Positions 43,534 to 51,720 of a DNA stretch of 64,000 nucleotides are shown here, in pieces. The position numbers and the translations under genes are program-made. Numbering within the stretch: the first letter of the stretch is position 1; each line of letters begins with the position of its first letter. Under the pieces are notes generated by a model. It did no database searches. It was not told the origin of the DNA and was given only the letters and a program-made list of their open reading frames with translations. The stretch is from SZUA-370 sp034003955 (GTDB lineage: Bacteria; Spirochaetota; Spirochaetia; Treponematales; UBA12059), in the NCBI GenBank assembly GCA_034003955.1, contig JAVEXO010000004.1, positions 18,868-82,867 of the forward strand, in the 5' to 3' direction.

Positions 43534-43904
43534 GCGTTAGAGAGTACCTTTCTGGTCAATTCTACGAAATTCAGGCGTACAGAAGCGAGCCACCACAGGA
43601 TGCCTTGGCCTTCACCGGAGCTCCCCGCAAGCATCCATACGATGACGGAAAGATAATTCTCTTATCAGAGCCTCAGGACGGCGTTTCGGCCATCTATGAA
43701 TTCAAGGCTTCAGACATCGTAGGTGCCCAAGACCTTCCAAGCCCGGTCACCGTCGCAGGGGAGAGCTACAGGATAGTGAAGCTATGGGTACGTCGAGGCG
43801 CGGTAGGCTTGTGTTATGAGCCTTTCGAGGTCGATAGCCCCCTTAGGTTCCTCCATGAGCCACACGTTCTCAAGGAGAGTGTCTTCGGCCGGCACAGGGG
43901 CTGA
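43530..43904 (+). CDS. conserved-looking hypothetical, 124 residues
   Basis: No signal peptide or membrane helix; mixed alpha/beta composition with a basic end (FGRHRG). Coupled to lnt by ATGA and ending 2 nt before amrS. I do not recognise a family. A regulatory or accessory role next to lnt or amrS would be a guess. Confidence 0.7.
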   Translation: MSVREYLSGQFYEIQAYRSEPPQDALAFTGAPRKHPYDDGKIILLSEPQDGVSAIYEFKASDIVGAQDLPSPVTVAGESYRIVKLWVRRGAVGLCYEPFEVDSPLRFLHEPHVLKESVFGRHRG

Positions 43905-43906
43905 TT

Positions 43907-44926
43907 GTGTCCCCTCCAGACATGGATACTCCAGCCGCTCCTCAAGCGCGCTACTATAGTTCCCTGTCTGATGGCTCATTGGAGTGTACCCTGTGCCCTC
44001 ATCGATGCCGTCTGGCTCAGGGTACAATCGGTATATGCGGCGTCAGGAAAAACGATGGAGGTAGACTTACACTACCGTACTATGGCCTGGCCAGTGCGCT
44101 GTCTGTCGATCCAGTAGAAAAGAAACCCCTCTATCATTTCATGCCAGGCAGCATGGTGTACTCGGTAGGCTATGTCGGCTGCAACCTGCATTGCCCCTTC
44201 TGTCAGAATTTTTCTATTTCACAGTCCACAGAAGCCGAGGGAGTATTCCTGGACCCAGAGGCCCTGATCAGCGAGGCAAAGCGCCTGGCTTGCCCGGCGA
44301 TTGCCCATACCTATTCCGAACCAATTGTTCACGCCGAGTTCGTCGAGGAAAGCATGCGTCTAGCAAGGACGGCTGGTCTTAAAAGCATCCTGGTCACCAA
44401 CGCTTGCGCCTCCGCTGAAGTGGCTACGAATCTGCTGTCTCGTTGTGACGCCGTCAATGTAGACCTGAAGGCCTGGGACCCCGGGTTCTACACACGTGAA
44501 CTGGGAGGAGAAATTGATGCCGTTTTGAACTTCATCCGCAGCGCCCATGACAAGGGTGTTCACCTGGAGGTGACGACCCTTGTCATCCCCGGTAAGAACG
44601 ACACGGTTTCCCAGATAGAAGGGATCGCGTCTTTTTTAGCATCCTTGTCACGAGATATACCACTGCACCTTTCGGCATATAGACCCATGTATAGATATAA
44701 CACCCCGGCTACCAGCCCTGAAAGTATACACCACCTTGTCGAAAGGGCACGGAAACAACTACGGTATGTGTACTCAGGCAATGTGCCTGGTGAGGTAGAT
44801 GTGACACTTTGCAGCTCATGTGGAGCCAGCCTGGTGTCTAGACATGCCTATGCCGTAGATTCCAGCGGGCTTTCTGGAAACTTGTGTTCAGCCTGTGGGG
44901 CACAAAGTCCCATACGTATGTTTTGA
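43907..44926 (+). CDS. amrS: AmmeMemoRadiSam system radical SAM enzyme
   Basis: Radical-SAM protein of the PflX-like AmrS family, the partner of AMMECR1 (AmrA) and Memo (AmrB) proteins; the reaction is not well established. CTLCPHRC precedes the cluster motif C92, C96, C99 (GCNLHCPFC); AYRPMYRYNTPAT-type and HYSCSSCG/CSACG C-terminal zinc ribbon follow (CSSCGASL, CSACGAQ). GTG 43907 has CAGGGG upstream. 339 residues. amrA and amrB lie about 10 kb downstream on the other strand. Confidence 0.88.
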   Translation: MSPPDMDTPAAPQARYYSSLSDGSLECTLCPHRCRLAQGTIGICGVRKNDGGRLTLPYYGLASALSVDPVEKKPLYHFMPGSMVYSVGYVGCNLHCPFCQNFSISQSTEAEGVFLDPEALISEAKRLACPAIAHTYSEPIVHAEFVEESMRLARTAGLKSILVTNACASAEVATNLLSRCDAVNVDLKAWDPGFYTRELGGEIDAVLNFIRSAHDKGVHLEVTTLVIPGKNDTVSQIEGIASFLASLSRDIPLHLSAYRPMYRYNTPATSPESIHHLVERARKQLRYVYSGNVPGEVDVTLCSSCGASLVSRHAYAVDSSGLSGNLCSACGAQSPIRMF

Positions 44927-44950
44927 AAGAACGATTTAAAAAAAATCCTA

Positions 44951-44979
44951 TTGACTTTTTATATCACTTTTGGCATTGT
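44951..44979 (+). promoter_or_regulatory. promoter of tRNA cluster
   Basis: TTGACT (44951-44956), 17-bp spacer, CATTGT (44974-44979) with a TGG extension just before it. tRNA-His follows 18 nt later. Confidence 0.55.
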
Positions 44980-44997
44980 AGCTCTCGCCTAGCGCAC

Positions 44998-45070
44998 GGT
45001 GGATGTAGCTCAGCGGTAGAGTCCCAGAATGTGGATCTGGATGTCGCGGGTTCGACACCCGTCATCCACC
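44998..45070 (+). tRNA. tRNA-His (GTG)
   Basis: Cloverleaf with acceptor GTGGATG/CATCCAC, anticodon loop ATGTGGA (anticodon GTG) and T-loop TTCGACA. An extra G at 44998 can act as G-1 opposite C73. CCA is not encoded. Confidence 0.93.
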
Positions 45071-45112
45071 CTTGTACGTTCGAAGCCGGTACTAGGGACC
45101 GATCGGCGTCGG

Positions 45113-45186
45113 GCGTTCGTAGCTCAGCTGGATAGAGCGACGGACTTCGAATCCGTAGGTCGGGGGTTCGACTCCCTCCGGACGCA
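45113..45186 (+). tRNA. tRNA-Arg (TCG)
   Basis: Acceptor GCGTTCG/CGGACGC, anticodon loop CTTCGAA (anticodon TCG, reading CGA), T-arm GGGGG-TTCGACT-CCCTC with one G-T pair. CCA not encoded; T-rich after. Confidence 0.93.
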
Positions 45187-45207
45187 GTTTTGTTTTTTTG
45201 TGTACCA

Positions 45208-45280
45208 GGGCCGTTAGCTCAGCTGGTAGAGCAGCAGACTCTTAATCTGCGGGTCGCAGGTTCGATCCCTGCACGGCTCA
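45208..45280 (+). tRNA. tRNA-Lys (CTT)
   Basis: Acceptor GGGCCGT/ACGGCTC, anticodon loop CTCTTAA (anticodon CTT), T-loop TTCGATC. CCA not encoded. Confidence 0.95.
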
Positions 45281-45319
45281 GTAAGGCTCCTTCACGAGTG
45301 ATCGTTATGGAGCTTGCCC

Positions 45320-45349
45320 TTGACAAGGGTTGCCGATTTCAGGTATTTT
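45320..45349 (+). promoter_or_regulatory. promoter candidate before tRNA-Leu
   Basis: TTGACA (45320-45325), 18-bp spacer, TATTTT (45344-45349), 19 nt before tRNA-Leu. May boost the last two tRNAs separately. Confidence 0.5.
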
Positions 45350-45368
45350 TCGGTGCCCCTGGCCCCGA

Positions 45369-45450
45369 GCGAGAGTGGTGGAATTGGCAGACACGCCAGA
45401 CTTAGGATCTGGTGCCTTGCGGCATGAGGGTTCAAGTCCCTTCTCTCGCA
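45369..45450 (+). tRNA. tRNA-Leu (TAG)
   Basis: Class II tRNA of 82 nt with long variable arm; acceptor GCGAGAG/CTCTCGC, anticodon loop CTTAGGA (anticodon TAG). CCA not encoded. Confidence 0.94.
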
Positions 45451-45494
45451 CTAGCTCGGATGTACCGAACATCGGCGATTGAAGGAACCGTATT

Positions 45495-45566
45495 GCGGGA
45501 ATAGCTCAGTGGTAGAGCGCCACCTTGCCAAGGTGGATGTCGCGGGTCCGACTCCCGTTTCCCGCT
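45495..45566 (+). tRNA. tRNA-Gly (GCC) with unusual T-loop
   Basis: Acceptor GCGGGAA/TTCCCGC with U73, anticodon loop TTGCCAA (anticodon GCC). The T-arm reads GCGGG-TCCGACT-CCCGT: position 55 (base 45548) is C, whereas nearly all elongator tRNAs have U (pseudouridine) there. Everything else is canonical. CCA not encoded. Confidence 0.92.
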
Positions 45567-45573
45567 CGAAGCG

Positions 45574-45611
45574 AAGGCGGTCCGGAAATTACCCGGATCG
45601 CCTTTTTTTTT
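45574..45611 (+). terminator. intrinsic terminator of tRNA cluster
   Basis: AAGGCGGTCCGG (45574-45585), loop AAATTAC, CCGGATCGCCTT (45593-45604) with one G-T pair, then nine T (45603-45611). Confidence 0.9.
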
Positions 45612-45620
45612 ATTCGATGA

Positions 45621-45650
45621 CGTCAGCGATACTCTCGCGTATCACTGACG
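45621..45650. repeat. inverted repeat in tig leader
   Basis: CGTCAGCGATAC (45621-45632), loop TCTCGC, GTATCACTGACG (45639-45650): 12-bp arms with one mismatch. No U-tract follows. May be an operator or an mRNA hairpin ahead of tig. Confidence 0.6.
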
Positions 45651-45662
45651 AAAGAGTATACG

Positions 45663-45694
45663 CATGTACGGGCCGCATACCCATGTACGGGCCG
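45663..45694 (+). repeat. 13-bp direct repeat in tig leader
   Basis: CATGTACGGGCCG occurs at 45663-45675 and again at 45682-45694, 19 bp apart (nearly two helical turns), 20 nt before the tig Shine-Dalgarno. Confidence 0.7.
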
Positions 45695-45726
45695 TGCACC
45701 GGTCCGTTAAAGCAAGGAGTAGTCAC

Positions 45727-47085
45727 GTGGTCGTTACAAAGAATATTGAAAAGCTAGAGCACTCTGCCGCCAGGCTCACTGTTACCGTCAGCAAGGATGA
45801 TGTACGTGCCGCCTATGATGGGCTCATCAAAGAATACGCCAAAGACGCCAGAGTTGACGGCTTCAGGAAAGGCAAGGTTCCCGCGACCATTTTAGAGCGC
45901 AAGTTCGGCCCTCAGCTCAAGCTGGATGCCATGGGCAGGGTCATGGACCAAGCCGTTGAGGCTGCGCTTGAAGGAGAAACCCTCCTGCCTCTCTCCTATG
46001 CCCAGCCTGCCCTGGATGGACAACCCGAGTTTGAACTAGGCTCCGATTTTTCCTTCTCGGTTACCTATGATGTATTCCCCGATGTTGTACCTGGTACCTT
46101 GGATGGCGTGGAGATTGAGCTGCCACAGGTGGCTGTCGCCAAGGCCGACGAGGACAGGGAGCTGGAAGAAATACGGGAACGCAACGCCATAGTCATGGAC
46201 AAGGAAGACAAGGTTGCCGCCAAGAAGGGTGATATTGCCACCGTCAACTATTCTGAACTCGATGAAAACGATCAGCTTGTAGAAGGTTCAGAGCGTCAGG
46301 ATTTCGTCTTTGAAATAGGTTCTGGCCACAACCTCTATAAATTCGATGACGAGTGTATAGGCCTCAAGAAGGGTGGGCAGAAGGTCTTTGAAAAGACATT
46401 CCCTGCCGACTTCGAGTACTCAGAGTTTGCCGGAATGACAAAAAAAATAAAGGTAGAGTTAACAAAGCTAAAGGAAAAGAAGCTTCCAGCCTTGGACGAT
46501 GAGCTGGCTCAGGATGTGTCTGAGAAATTCGCTACGCTTGCCGACCTCAAGGCAGACATCAAGGCCAAGCTGGACAAGCGTCTGGAAGACAGGCTTAGGT
46601 CTCTGCGGGAAAAAGCGATAATCGATGCCCTCGTCGAATCATCAAGCGTAGACGCTCCAGCCTCAATGATAGGCGCCGAGCTGGAGATGCGCCTTAGAAA
46701 CCTCATGCAGCGTATGGGTATAGAAAACGAAGAGAAGCTTGCCCAGATAGTGAGCATGAGCGGCCGCTCTATTGACCAGTTGCGGGAAGAGTGGCGTCCA
46801 GAAGCCGAGAAGGCCATCAAGACACGCCTTGTGATGGATAAACTCGTAGCAGCAGGCGCCTATGAGGCCAGCGAAGAAGACATCGCCACCGAATACAGCA
46901 AGATGGCTTCTGAATCAAGCCTTTCAGTCGAAGAGGTCAAGGCAGAATACGAACGACGCGGTATGGTAGAATACCTTACCGACAGGATCAAGGAAGACAA
47001 ACTCCTTGCCGATCTTGAGAAGAAGGTCAAGGTAAAAAAAGGCAAGAAGATAGCGTTCGTGGACTTGTTCAAGGAAAATGAGTAA
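45727..47085 (+). CDS. tig: trigger factor
   Basis: Ribosome-bound chaperone and prolyl isomerase. The ribosome-docking segment is seen in VDGFRKGKVPATILERKFG (family GFRxGKxP), an FKBP-type domain spans ~150-240 (KKGDIATVNYSELDEN, FEIGSGHNLYKFD), and the C-terminal helical arms follow. GTG 45727 is set by AAGGAG (45714-45719). 452 residues. It heads the tig-clpP-clpX-lon run. Confidence 0.96.
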   Translation: MVVTKNIEKLEHSAARLTVTVSKDDVRAAYDGLIKEYAKDARVDGFRKGKVPATILERKFGPQLKLDAMGRVMDQAVEAALEGETLLPLSYAQPALDGQPEFELGSDFSFSVTYDVFPDVVPGTLDGVEIELPQVAVAKADEDRELEEIRERNAIVMDKEDKVAAKKGDIATVNYSELDENDQLVEGSERQDFVFEIGSGHNLYKFDDECIGLKKGGQKVFEKTFPADFEYSEFAGMTKKIKVELTKLKEKKLPALDDELAQDVSEKFATLADLKADIKAKLDKRLEDRLRSLREKAIIDALVESSSVDAPASMIGAELEMRLRNLMQRMGIENEEKLAQIVSMSGRSIDQLREEWRPEAEKAIKTRLVMDKLVAAGAYEASEEDIATEYSKMASESSLSVEEVKAEYERRGMVEYLTDRIKEDKLLADLEKKVKVKKGKKIAFVDLFKENE

Positions 47086-47105
47086 TTTTGTCTACGAGGT
47101 ACACC

Positions 47106-47726
47106 ATGATAGAGAAAATGCATAACCTCGTCCCGGTAGTAATAGAACAGACCGGTATTGGCGAGAGATCCTACGATATATACTCAAGACTATTAAAAGA
47201 TAGAATAGTGTTCGTAGACGGTGAGATTAATGACCTGACGGCAGACTTAGTAGTAGCCCAGCTCTTGTTTCTGGCTTCACAGGATTCAGAGAAGGATATA
47301 GATCTGTATATCAATTCTCCGGGGGGATCCGTCACCGCAGGTTTGGCCATCTACGACACGATGCAGATAGTGCAACCAGACGTAAAGACTATTTGCGTTG
47401 GTCAGGCTTCCAGCATGGGAGCCCTTCTTCTGGCAGGAGGAGCCGCCGGCAAACGCATGGCGCTTCCCAGTTCCCGCATACTCATACACCAACCCTGGGG
47501 CGGCGTACAGGGCCAGGCTTCAGACATAAGCATCCAGGCGCGCGAGATCATCAGGATGAAGCGCATGACCGTAGAGTACTTCGCCGAGCATACCGGAAAG
47601 ACCATTGAGCGCGTGGCACAGGATATGGAAAGAGATTTATTCATGTCGGCTGCTGAAGCGGTAGAATATGGTCTTGTCGACAAGATTCTCGAACGGAGGA
47701 AGCATGGCCCGGTCGAAAACAAATAA
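47106..47726 (+). CDS. clpP: ATP-dependent Clp protease proteolytic subunit
   Basis: Serine protease barrel used by ClpX. Catalytic Ser103 (GQASSMGA) and His128 (LIHQPWGG) are present, with the family segments LYINSPGGSVTAGLAIYDTM and ERDLFMSAAEAVEYGLVD. ATG 47106 with GAGG 6 nt upstream gives 206 residues; there is little or no propeptide. Overlaps clpX by 23 nt. Confidence 0.97.
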   Translation: MIEKMHNLVPVVIEQTGIGERSYDIYSRLLKDRIVFVDGEINDLTADLVVAQLLFLASQDSEKDIDLYINSPGGSVTAGLAIYDTMQIVQPDVKTICVGQASSMGALLLAGGAAGKRMALPSSRILIHQPWGGVQGQASDISIQAREIIRMKRMTVEYFAEHTGKTIERVAQDMERDLFMSAAEAVEYGLVDKILERRKHGPVENK

Positions 47727-48963
47727 GGGTTCAGACGGAGAAGAATTACACGAGTGTTCTTTCTGCGGTAAGTCGTCAGAATTTGCCAAGCGTCTCATAG
47801 CCGGTCCTGGTGTCTATATATGTGATGAATGTATACAGGTCTGCAATAGGATACTGTCGGAGGATGAGAGCGTCGCCTCTGCCGACTTCTCAAGCGATGT
47901 TCCCAAGCCAAAGGAAATAAAAGAATATCTTGATCAATTCGTAATTGGCCAGGAATATGCCAAGAAGGTTTTGTCTGTTGCCGTCTACAACCATTACAAA
48001 CGCATATCAAAGTGCAGTACGATAGCAGACGGCATTGAGCTTGAGAAATCAAACGTGCTGATGATGGGGCCTACCGGTACCGGCAAGACACTCCTTGCCA
48101 GGACTCTGGCCAAGAAGCTCAATGTACCATTTGCCATAGCCGACGCAACGACCCTTACGGAGGCTGGATACGTGGGTGAGGACGTTGAGAATATCCTTCT
48201 TAAGCTAATCCAGAACGCCGGAGGCAATGTAGCCCTCGCCGAGAAGGGTATCATCTATATTGACGAGATCGACAAGATAGCACGTAGAACGCAAAACGTT
48301 TCTATAACACGTGATGTTTCGGGTGAAGGCGTGCAGCAGGCTCTGCTCAAGATCATTGAGGGCACGGTTGCCAATGTTCCTCCCCTTGGGGGACGAAAGC
48401 ACCCTCAGCAGGAATACATACGCATCAATACGACTAACATCCTGTTTATATGCGGTGGAGCCTTCGTAGGCCTGGACAAGACCATAGAGAGTCGTATAGC
48501 CAAGGCTGCCCTGGGTTTTGGCGCCGAGGTTCAGCCCAAGACAAAGATTGGGGTCAGGGAGCTGTTCGCCAACATACATCCCGATGACCTGGTTAAATTC
48601 GGCATGATTCCAGAGTTCGTAGGCCGTATTCCAATCCAGGTGGCTTTAGACACCTTGGAAGCCGAAGACTTAAAGCGCATCATAACCGAGCCCAAGAACT
48701 CAATTCTAAAGCAGTACCAGGAAAGCTTTAGGATGGACGGAGCCGAACTGTATTTTGCGCCAGAGGCCATAGATGCCATAGCAGAACAGGCTATAGCTCG
48801 TAATACGGGTGCGCGCGGTCTTCGTTCCATTGTAGAGAATCTTCTTGTAGAGGTTATGTTCGATATACCAAGCGATTCAGAGAACAAGCGGGTTGTCATC
48901 AATCGCGACACTGTTGAATCAAAGCTTCCACCCATCGTCGAAGGTTTGAAGAAGAGCGCATGA
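47704..48963 (+). CDS. clpX: Clp protease ATP-binding subunit ClpX
   Basis: AAA+ unfoldase of ClpXP. N-terminal zinc domain (CSFCGK, CDEC), Walker A GPTGTGKT, Walker B IIYIDEIDKI, pore loop GYVGEDVEN, RKHPQQEY and sensor 2 GARGLRSI. 419 residues. GGAGG at 47695 sits inside the end of clpP. Stop overlaps the lon start (ATGA). Confidence 0.97.
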   Translation: MARSKTNKGSDGEELHECSFCGKSSEFAKRLIAGPGVYICDECIQVCNRILSEDESVASADFSSDVPKPKEIKEYLDQFVIGQEYAKKVLSVAVYNHYKRISKCSTIADGIELEKSNVLMMGPTGTGKTLLARTLAKKLNVPFAIADATTLTEAGYVGEDVENILLKLIQNAGGNVALAEKGIIYIDEIDKIARRTQNVSITRDVSGEGVQQALLKIIEGTVANVPPLGGRKHPQQEYIRINTTNILFICGGAFVGLDKTIESRIAKAALGFGAEVQPKTKIGVRELFANIHPDDLVKFGMIPEFVGRIPIQVALDTLEAEDLKRIITEPKNSILKQYQESFRMDGAELYFAPEAIDAIAEQAIARNTGARGLRSIVENLLVEVMFDIPSDSENKRVVINRDTVESKLPPIVEGLKKSA

Positions 48964-51371
48964 GCATTCTGGATTCCTTGCGTCCCAAAGGGGACGTTAC
49001 GGAAGTTCCACTCGTATACGTTCGGGATACGGTAGTTTTTCCGCATACCATTGCGCCTGTATTGGCCGCCACCAAATTCTGTGTGGCGGCCTCTGATATT
49101 GCAGGCAAGGGTGACAAGAAAATATTCATATCCTTGCTTCGCAACATCCCCGCCGATGGAGCCAACGACATAGATGTACACGAGATAGGTACCCTGGCTC
49201 ACGTGCTGCAAGCCGTCAAGCTTGCGGATGGATCCATACGCTTGCTCGTAGAAGGCCAGTGCCGTGCCCGTATAAAGAGAACGGCTTTTCGCAAGGAATA
49301 CCTTGGTGCCATCATTGAGCGTATCAATGATGAAGTAGAAATTCCCGGCGATGATATGGAAATAGGGGCCCTCGTCCAGGTTATAAAGCGAGACTTCAGT
49401 AGCTATGCTGAACTCTTGAAGAAAATTCCTAGTGAGACAATGCATACCGTCCAGCGTTCCGAGGATCCTCACAGGCTATGCGATACCGTCGCAAATGCCA
49501 TGGGCCTCAAGGTAGAACGCAAGCAGGAGCTCCTGTCCGTCATCCCTGTAAAGGAAAGGCTCGAGTCCATGGCTCAGGCCTTGTCCCAGGATATTGAACT
49601 GCTGTCTATCCAGCGAAAGATTAGCCAGAAGGTTCGTGCCCGGATGGATAAATCACAAAAAGACTACTTTCTTCAGGAACAACTCAAGGAGATTAATAAG
49701 GAGCTAGGCCGCGACGATGATGAGAATGAATTTGCCGAGCTCCTGTCGACCATAGAGGCTAAGTCTCCTCCCCAGGAGGTCGTAGACAAGGTAAAGAAGG
49801 AACTGGCACGTCTTTCCAAGCTACAGGCCATGTCTCCAGAAGCCGGTGTCATACGAGCTTACTGTGAATGGCTCGCTGATATGCCCTGGTCGGCCAAGAC
49901 GACAGACTCCAAGGACATGGTGACGGCTAGGGAAGCCCTCGATGTGGATCATTACGGCATGAAGAAGGTTAAGGAGAGGATCCTTGAGTTTATAGCCGTT
50001 CGTCAACTCAACCAATCGCTTAAGGGACCCATACTCTGCCTGGTGGGTCCTCCTGGTACCGGCAAGACAAGTCTTGGTAGATCCATCGCACGAGCTCTTG
50101 GCAGGGATTTTGTACGCATGAGCCTGGGCGGCATTCGCGATGAAGCAGAGATACGTGGTCACAGGAAAACGTATGTAGGAGCCTTGCCCGGCAAGATATT
50201 GCAGGGCATGCGCAAGGCAGGATCATCTAACCCAGTCTTTCTCCTGGACGAGATAGACAAGATGTCAAGCGACTTCAGGGGAGACCCTGCAAGTGCCCTC
50301 CTTGAGGTTCTAGACCCTGAACAGAACGGCGCCTTCGTCGACCATTACCTTGAACTGCCCTACGACCTGTCTGGGGTGATGTTCGTCACGACGGCCAACA
50401 GTGTTCATTCCATACCGTATGCCTTGCTTGACCGCATGGAGATGATAGAGATTCCTGGTTACAGTGAATACGAGAAGCTTGAAATAGCCAAACACTTCAT
50501 CGTTCCAAAGCAGATAGCCGAGAACGGCTTGGGTGGTTCTGGCCTCAAGATTCGTGATGATGCCATACTGGAGATAATCAGGCATTACACCATGGAGTCA
50601 GGCGTTCGCTCGCTTGAGCGGGAGATAGCCAGGGTCGTAAGAAAATCGGCAGAGAAGGCCGTCGCCTCAGGCTTCGCAAGCGGCGATAAACCAATACAGG
50701 ATTTCAAGCGACTCATAGGCGCCTCATCATTGCACAAACTGATAGGAAAGAGGCGGCACGAGAACGATCTGGTATTCTCGGACCCCATGCCGGGCATAGC
50801 CTGCGGGCTTGCCTGGACGGAGATGGGCGGCACTGTTCTGCCTGTCGAGGCATCGGGTTTCGATGGAGAGGGTGAACTGATTCTGACAGGCAATCTGGGA
50901 GACGTGATGAAGGAGAGCGCCAGGGCGGCGCTAACCTACTTGAGGGCACACGCAGAAGAGTACGGACTCTGTCAGAAGGATTTTTCAGGCAAGACCCTGC
51001 ACATACACGTTCCAGAGGGTGCCATTCCTAAGGACGGACCATCGGCCGGCATAACTTTGGCTGCCGCCATTACCTCTACCTTGACGGACAGACCCCTGGC
51101 CCCTGGTTGGGCCATGACGGGTGAGATCACCCTTACCGGGCGTATACTGGCTATAGGCGGGGTCAAGGAGAAGATACTCTCGGCCCACCGCAACAAGATA
51201 TACAAGGTTTTACTGCCAGAAGCCAATAGAAAAGATATAGACGATATCCCTTCTGAGGTAGCGTCGTCCATGGAATTCCGTTTTAGTACGAGCATAGCCG
51301 ATGCATTCTCTGTCTTGTTGCCCGAGGCCAAGCCTTTAGAGGTCCCCATCGTCAAGGGCGAATCTGCATGA
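48960..51371 (+). CDS. lon: ATP-dependent protease Lon
   Basis: LonA-type protease: N-terminal substrate domain, coiled coil, AAA+ module (Walker A GPPGTGKTSLG, Walker B VFLLDEIDKM) and C-terminal protease domain with Ser695 (PKDGPSAGIT) and Lys738 (GGVKEK) as catalytic dyad. 803 residues. Its stop overlaps the start of a small membrane protein gene (ATGA). Confidence 0.97.
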   Translation: MSILDSLRPKGDVTEVPLVYVRDTVVFPHTIAPVLAATKFCVAASDIAGKGDKKIFISLLRNIPADGANDIDVHEIGTLAHVLQAVKLADGSIRLLVEGQCRARIKRTAFRKEYLGAIIERINDEVEIPGDDMEIGALVQVIKRDFSSYAELLKKIPSETMHTVQRSEDPHRLCDTVANAMGLKVERKQELLSVIPVKERLESMAQALSQDIELLSIQRKISQKVRARMDKSQKDYFLQEQLKEINKELGRDDDENEFAELLSTIEAKSPPQEVVDKVKKELARLSKLQAMSPEAGVIRAYCEWLADMPWSAKTTDSKDMVTAREALDVDHYGMKKVKERILEFIAVRQLNQSLKGPILCLVGPPGTGKTSLGRSIARALGRDFVRMSLGGIRDEAEIRGHRKTYVGALPGKILQGMRKAGSSNPVFLLDEIDKMSSDFRGDPASALLEVLDPEQNGAFVDHYLELPYDLSGVMFVTTANSVHSIPYALLDRMEMIEIPGYSEYEKLEIAKHFIVPKQIAENGLGGSGLKIRDDAILEIIRHYTMESGVRSLEREIARVVRKSAEKAVASGFASGDKPIQDFKRLIGASSLHKLIGKRRHENDLVFSDPMPGIACGLAWTEMGGTVLPVEASGFDGEGELILTGNLGDVMKESARAALTYLRAHAEEYGLCQKDFSGKTLHIHVPEGAIPKDGPSAGITLAAAITSTLTDRPLAPGWAMTGEITLTGRILAIGGVKEKILSAHRNKIYKVLLPEANRKDIDDIPSEVASSMEFRFSTSIADAFSVLLPEAKPLEVPIVKGESA

Positions 51372-51709
51372 ACGCCGATGACGTCGTAAAGATACGCACC
51401 ATACTCGTCAGGCTTTCAATCGCCGCCACCTTTGCCACAATGTCTGGACTCATAGTCTATGGTACTGGAAACCTGGGAACGCTCTCTGCACGGGCTCTGT
51501 CGATTGCCTCTGAGGGAGCGGGTCTTGCCGGCTTTGTATCTCTTATGCTTTCAATTTCAGGGCTTCTTGCAAATGTCCTGACCCGCATGCAGGGTGCCGG
51601 TTTTTCTCTTGCATCACTACCATCCATAGTACTGTCGGGCGTCATAGGAAGCACCGGTATGATAGTGGCTGGCATAGTCAGGGCCACAGGCTCGGGATTA
51701 TCGTTCTGA
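51368..51709 (+). CDS. small membrane protein coupled to lon
   Basis: 113 residues with three hydrophobic helices (about 14-32, 47-68 and 82-104), rich in Gly, Ser and Ala. Coupled to lon by ATGA. No family recognised. It ends 11 nt before the convergent lipoprotein gene. Confidence 0.7.
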   Translation: MNADDVVKIRTILVRLSIAATFATMSGLIVYGTGNLGTLSARALSIASEGAGLAGFVSLMLSISGLLANVLTRMQGAGFSLASLPSIVLSGVIGSTGMIVAGIVRATGSGLSF

Positions 51710-51720
51710 GCTGGCTCGTC

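Noticed and set aside
45186..45200. T-rich stretch after tRNA-Arg as a terminator
   Set aside because: No hairpin other than the tRNA itself precedes it, and tRNA-Lys follows at once.
48531..49472. Long open frame (313 codons) antisense to clpX and lon
   Set aside because: It lies fully opposite two strongly conserved genes and its translation resembles no protein; it is a by-product of codon bias.
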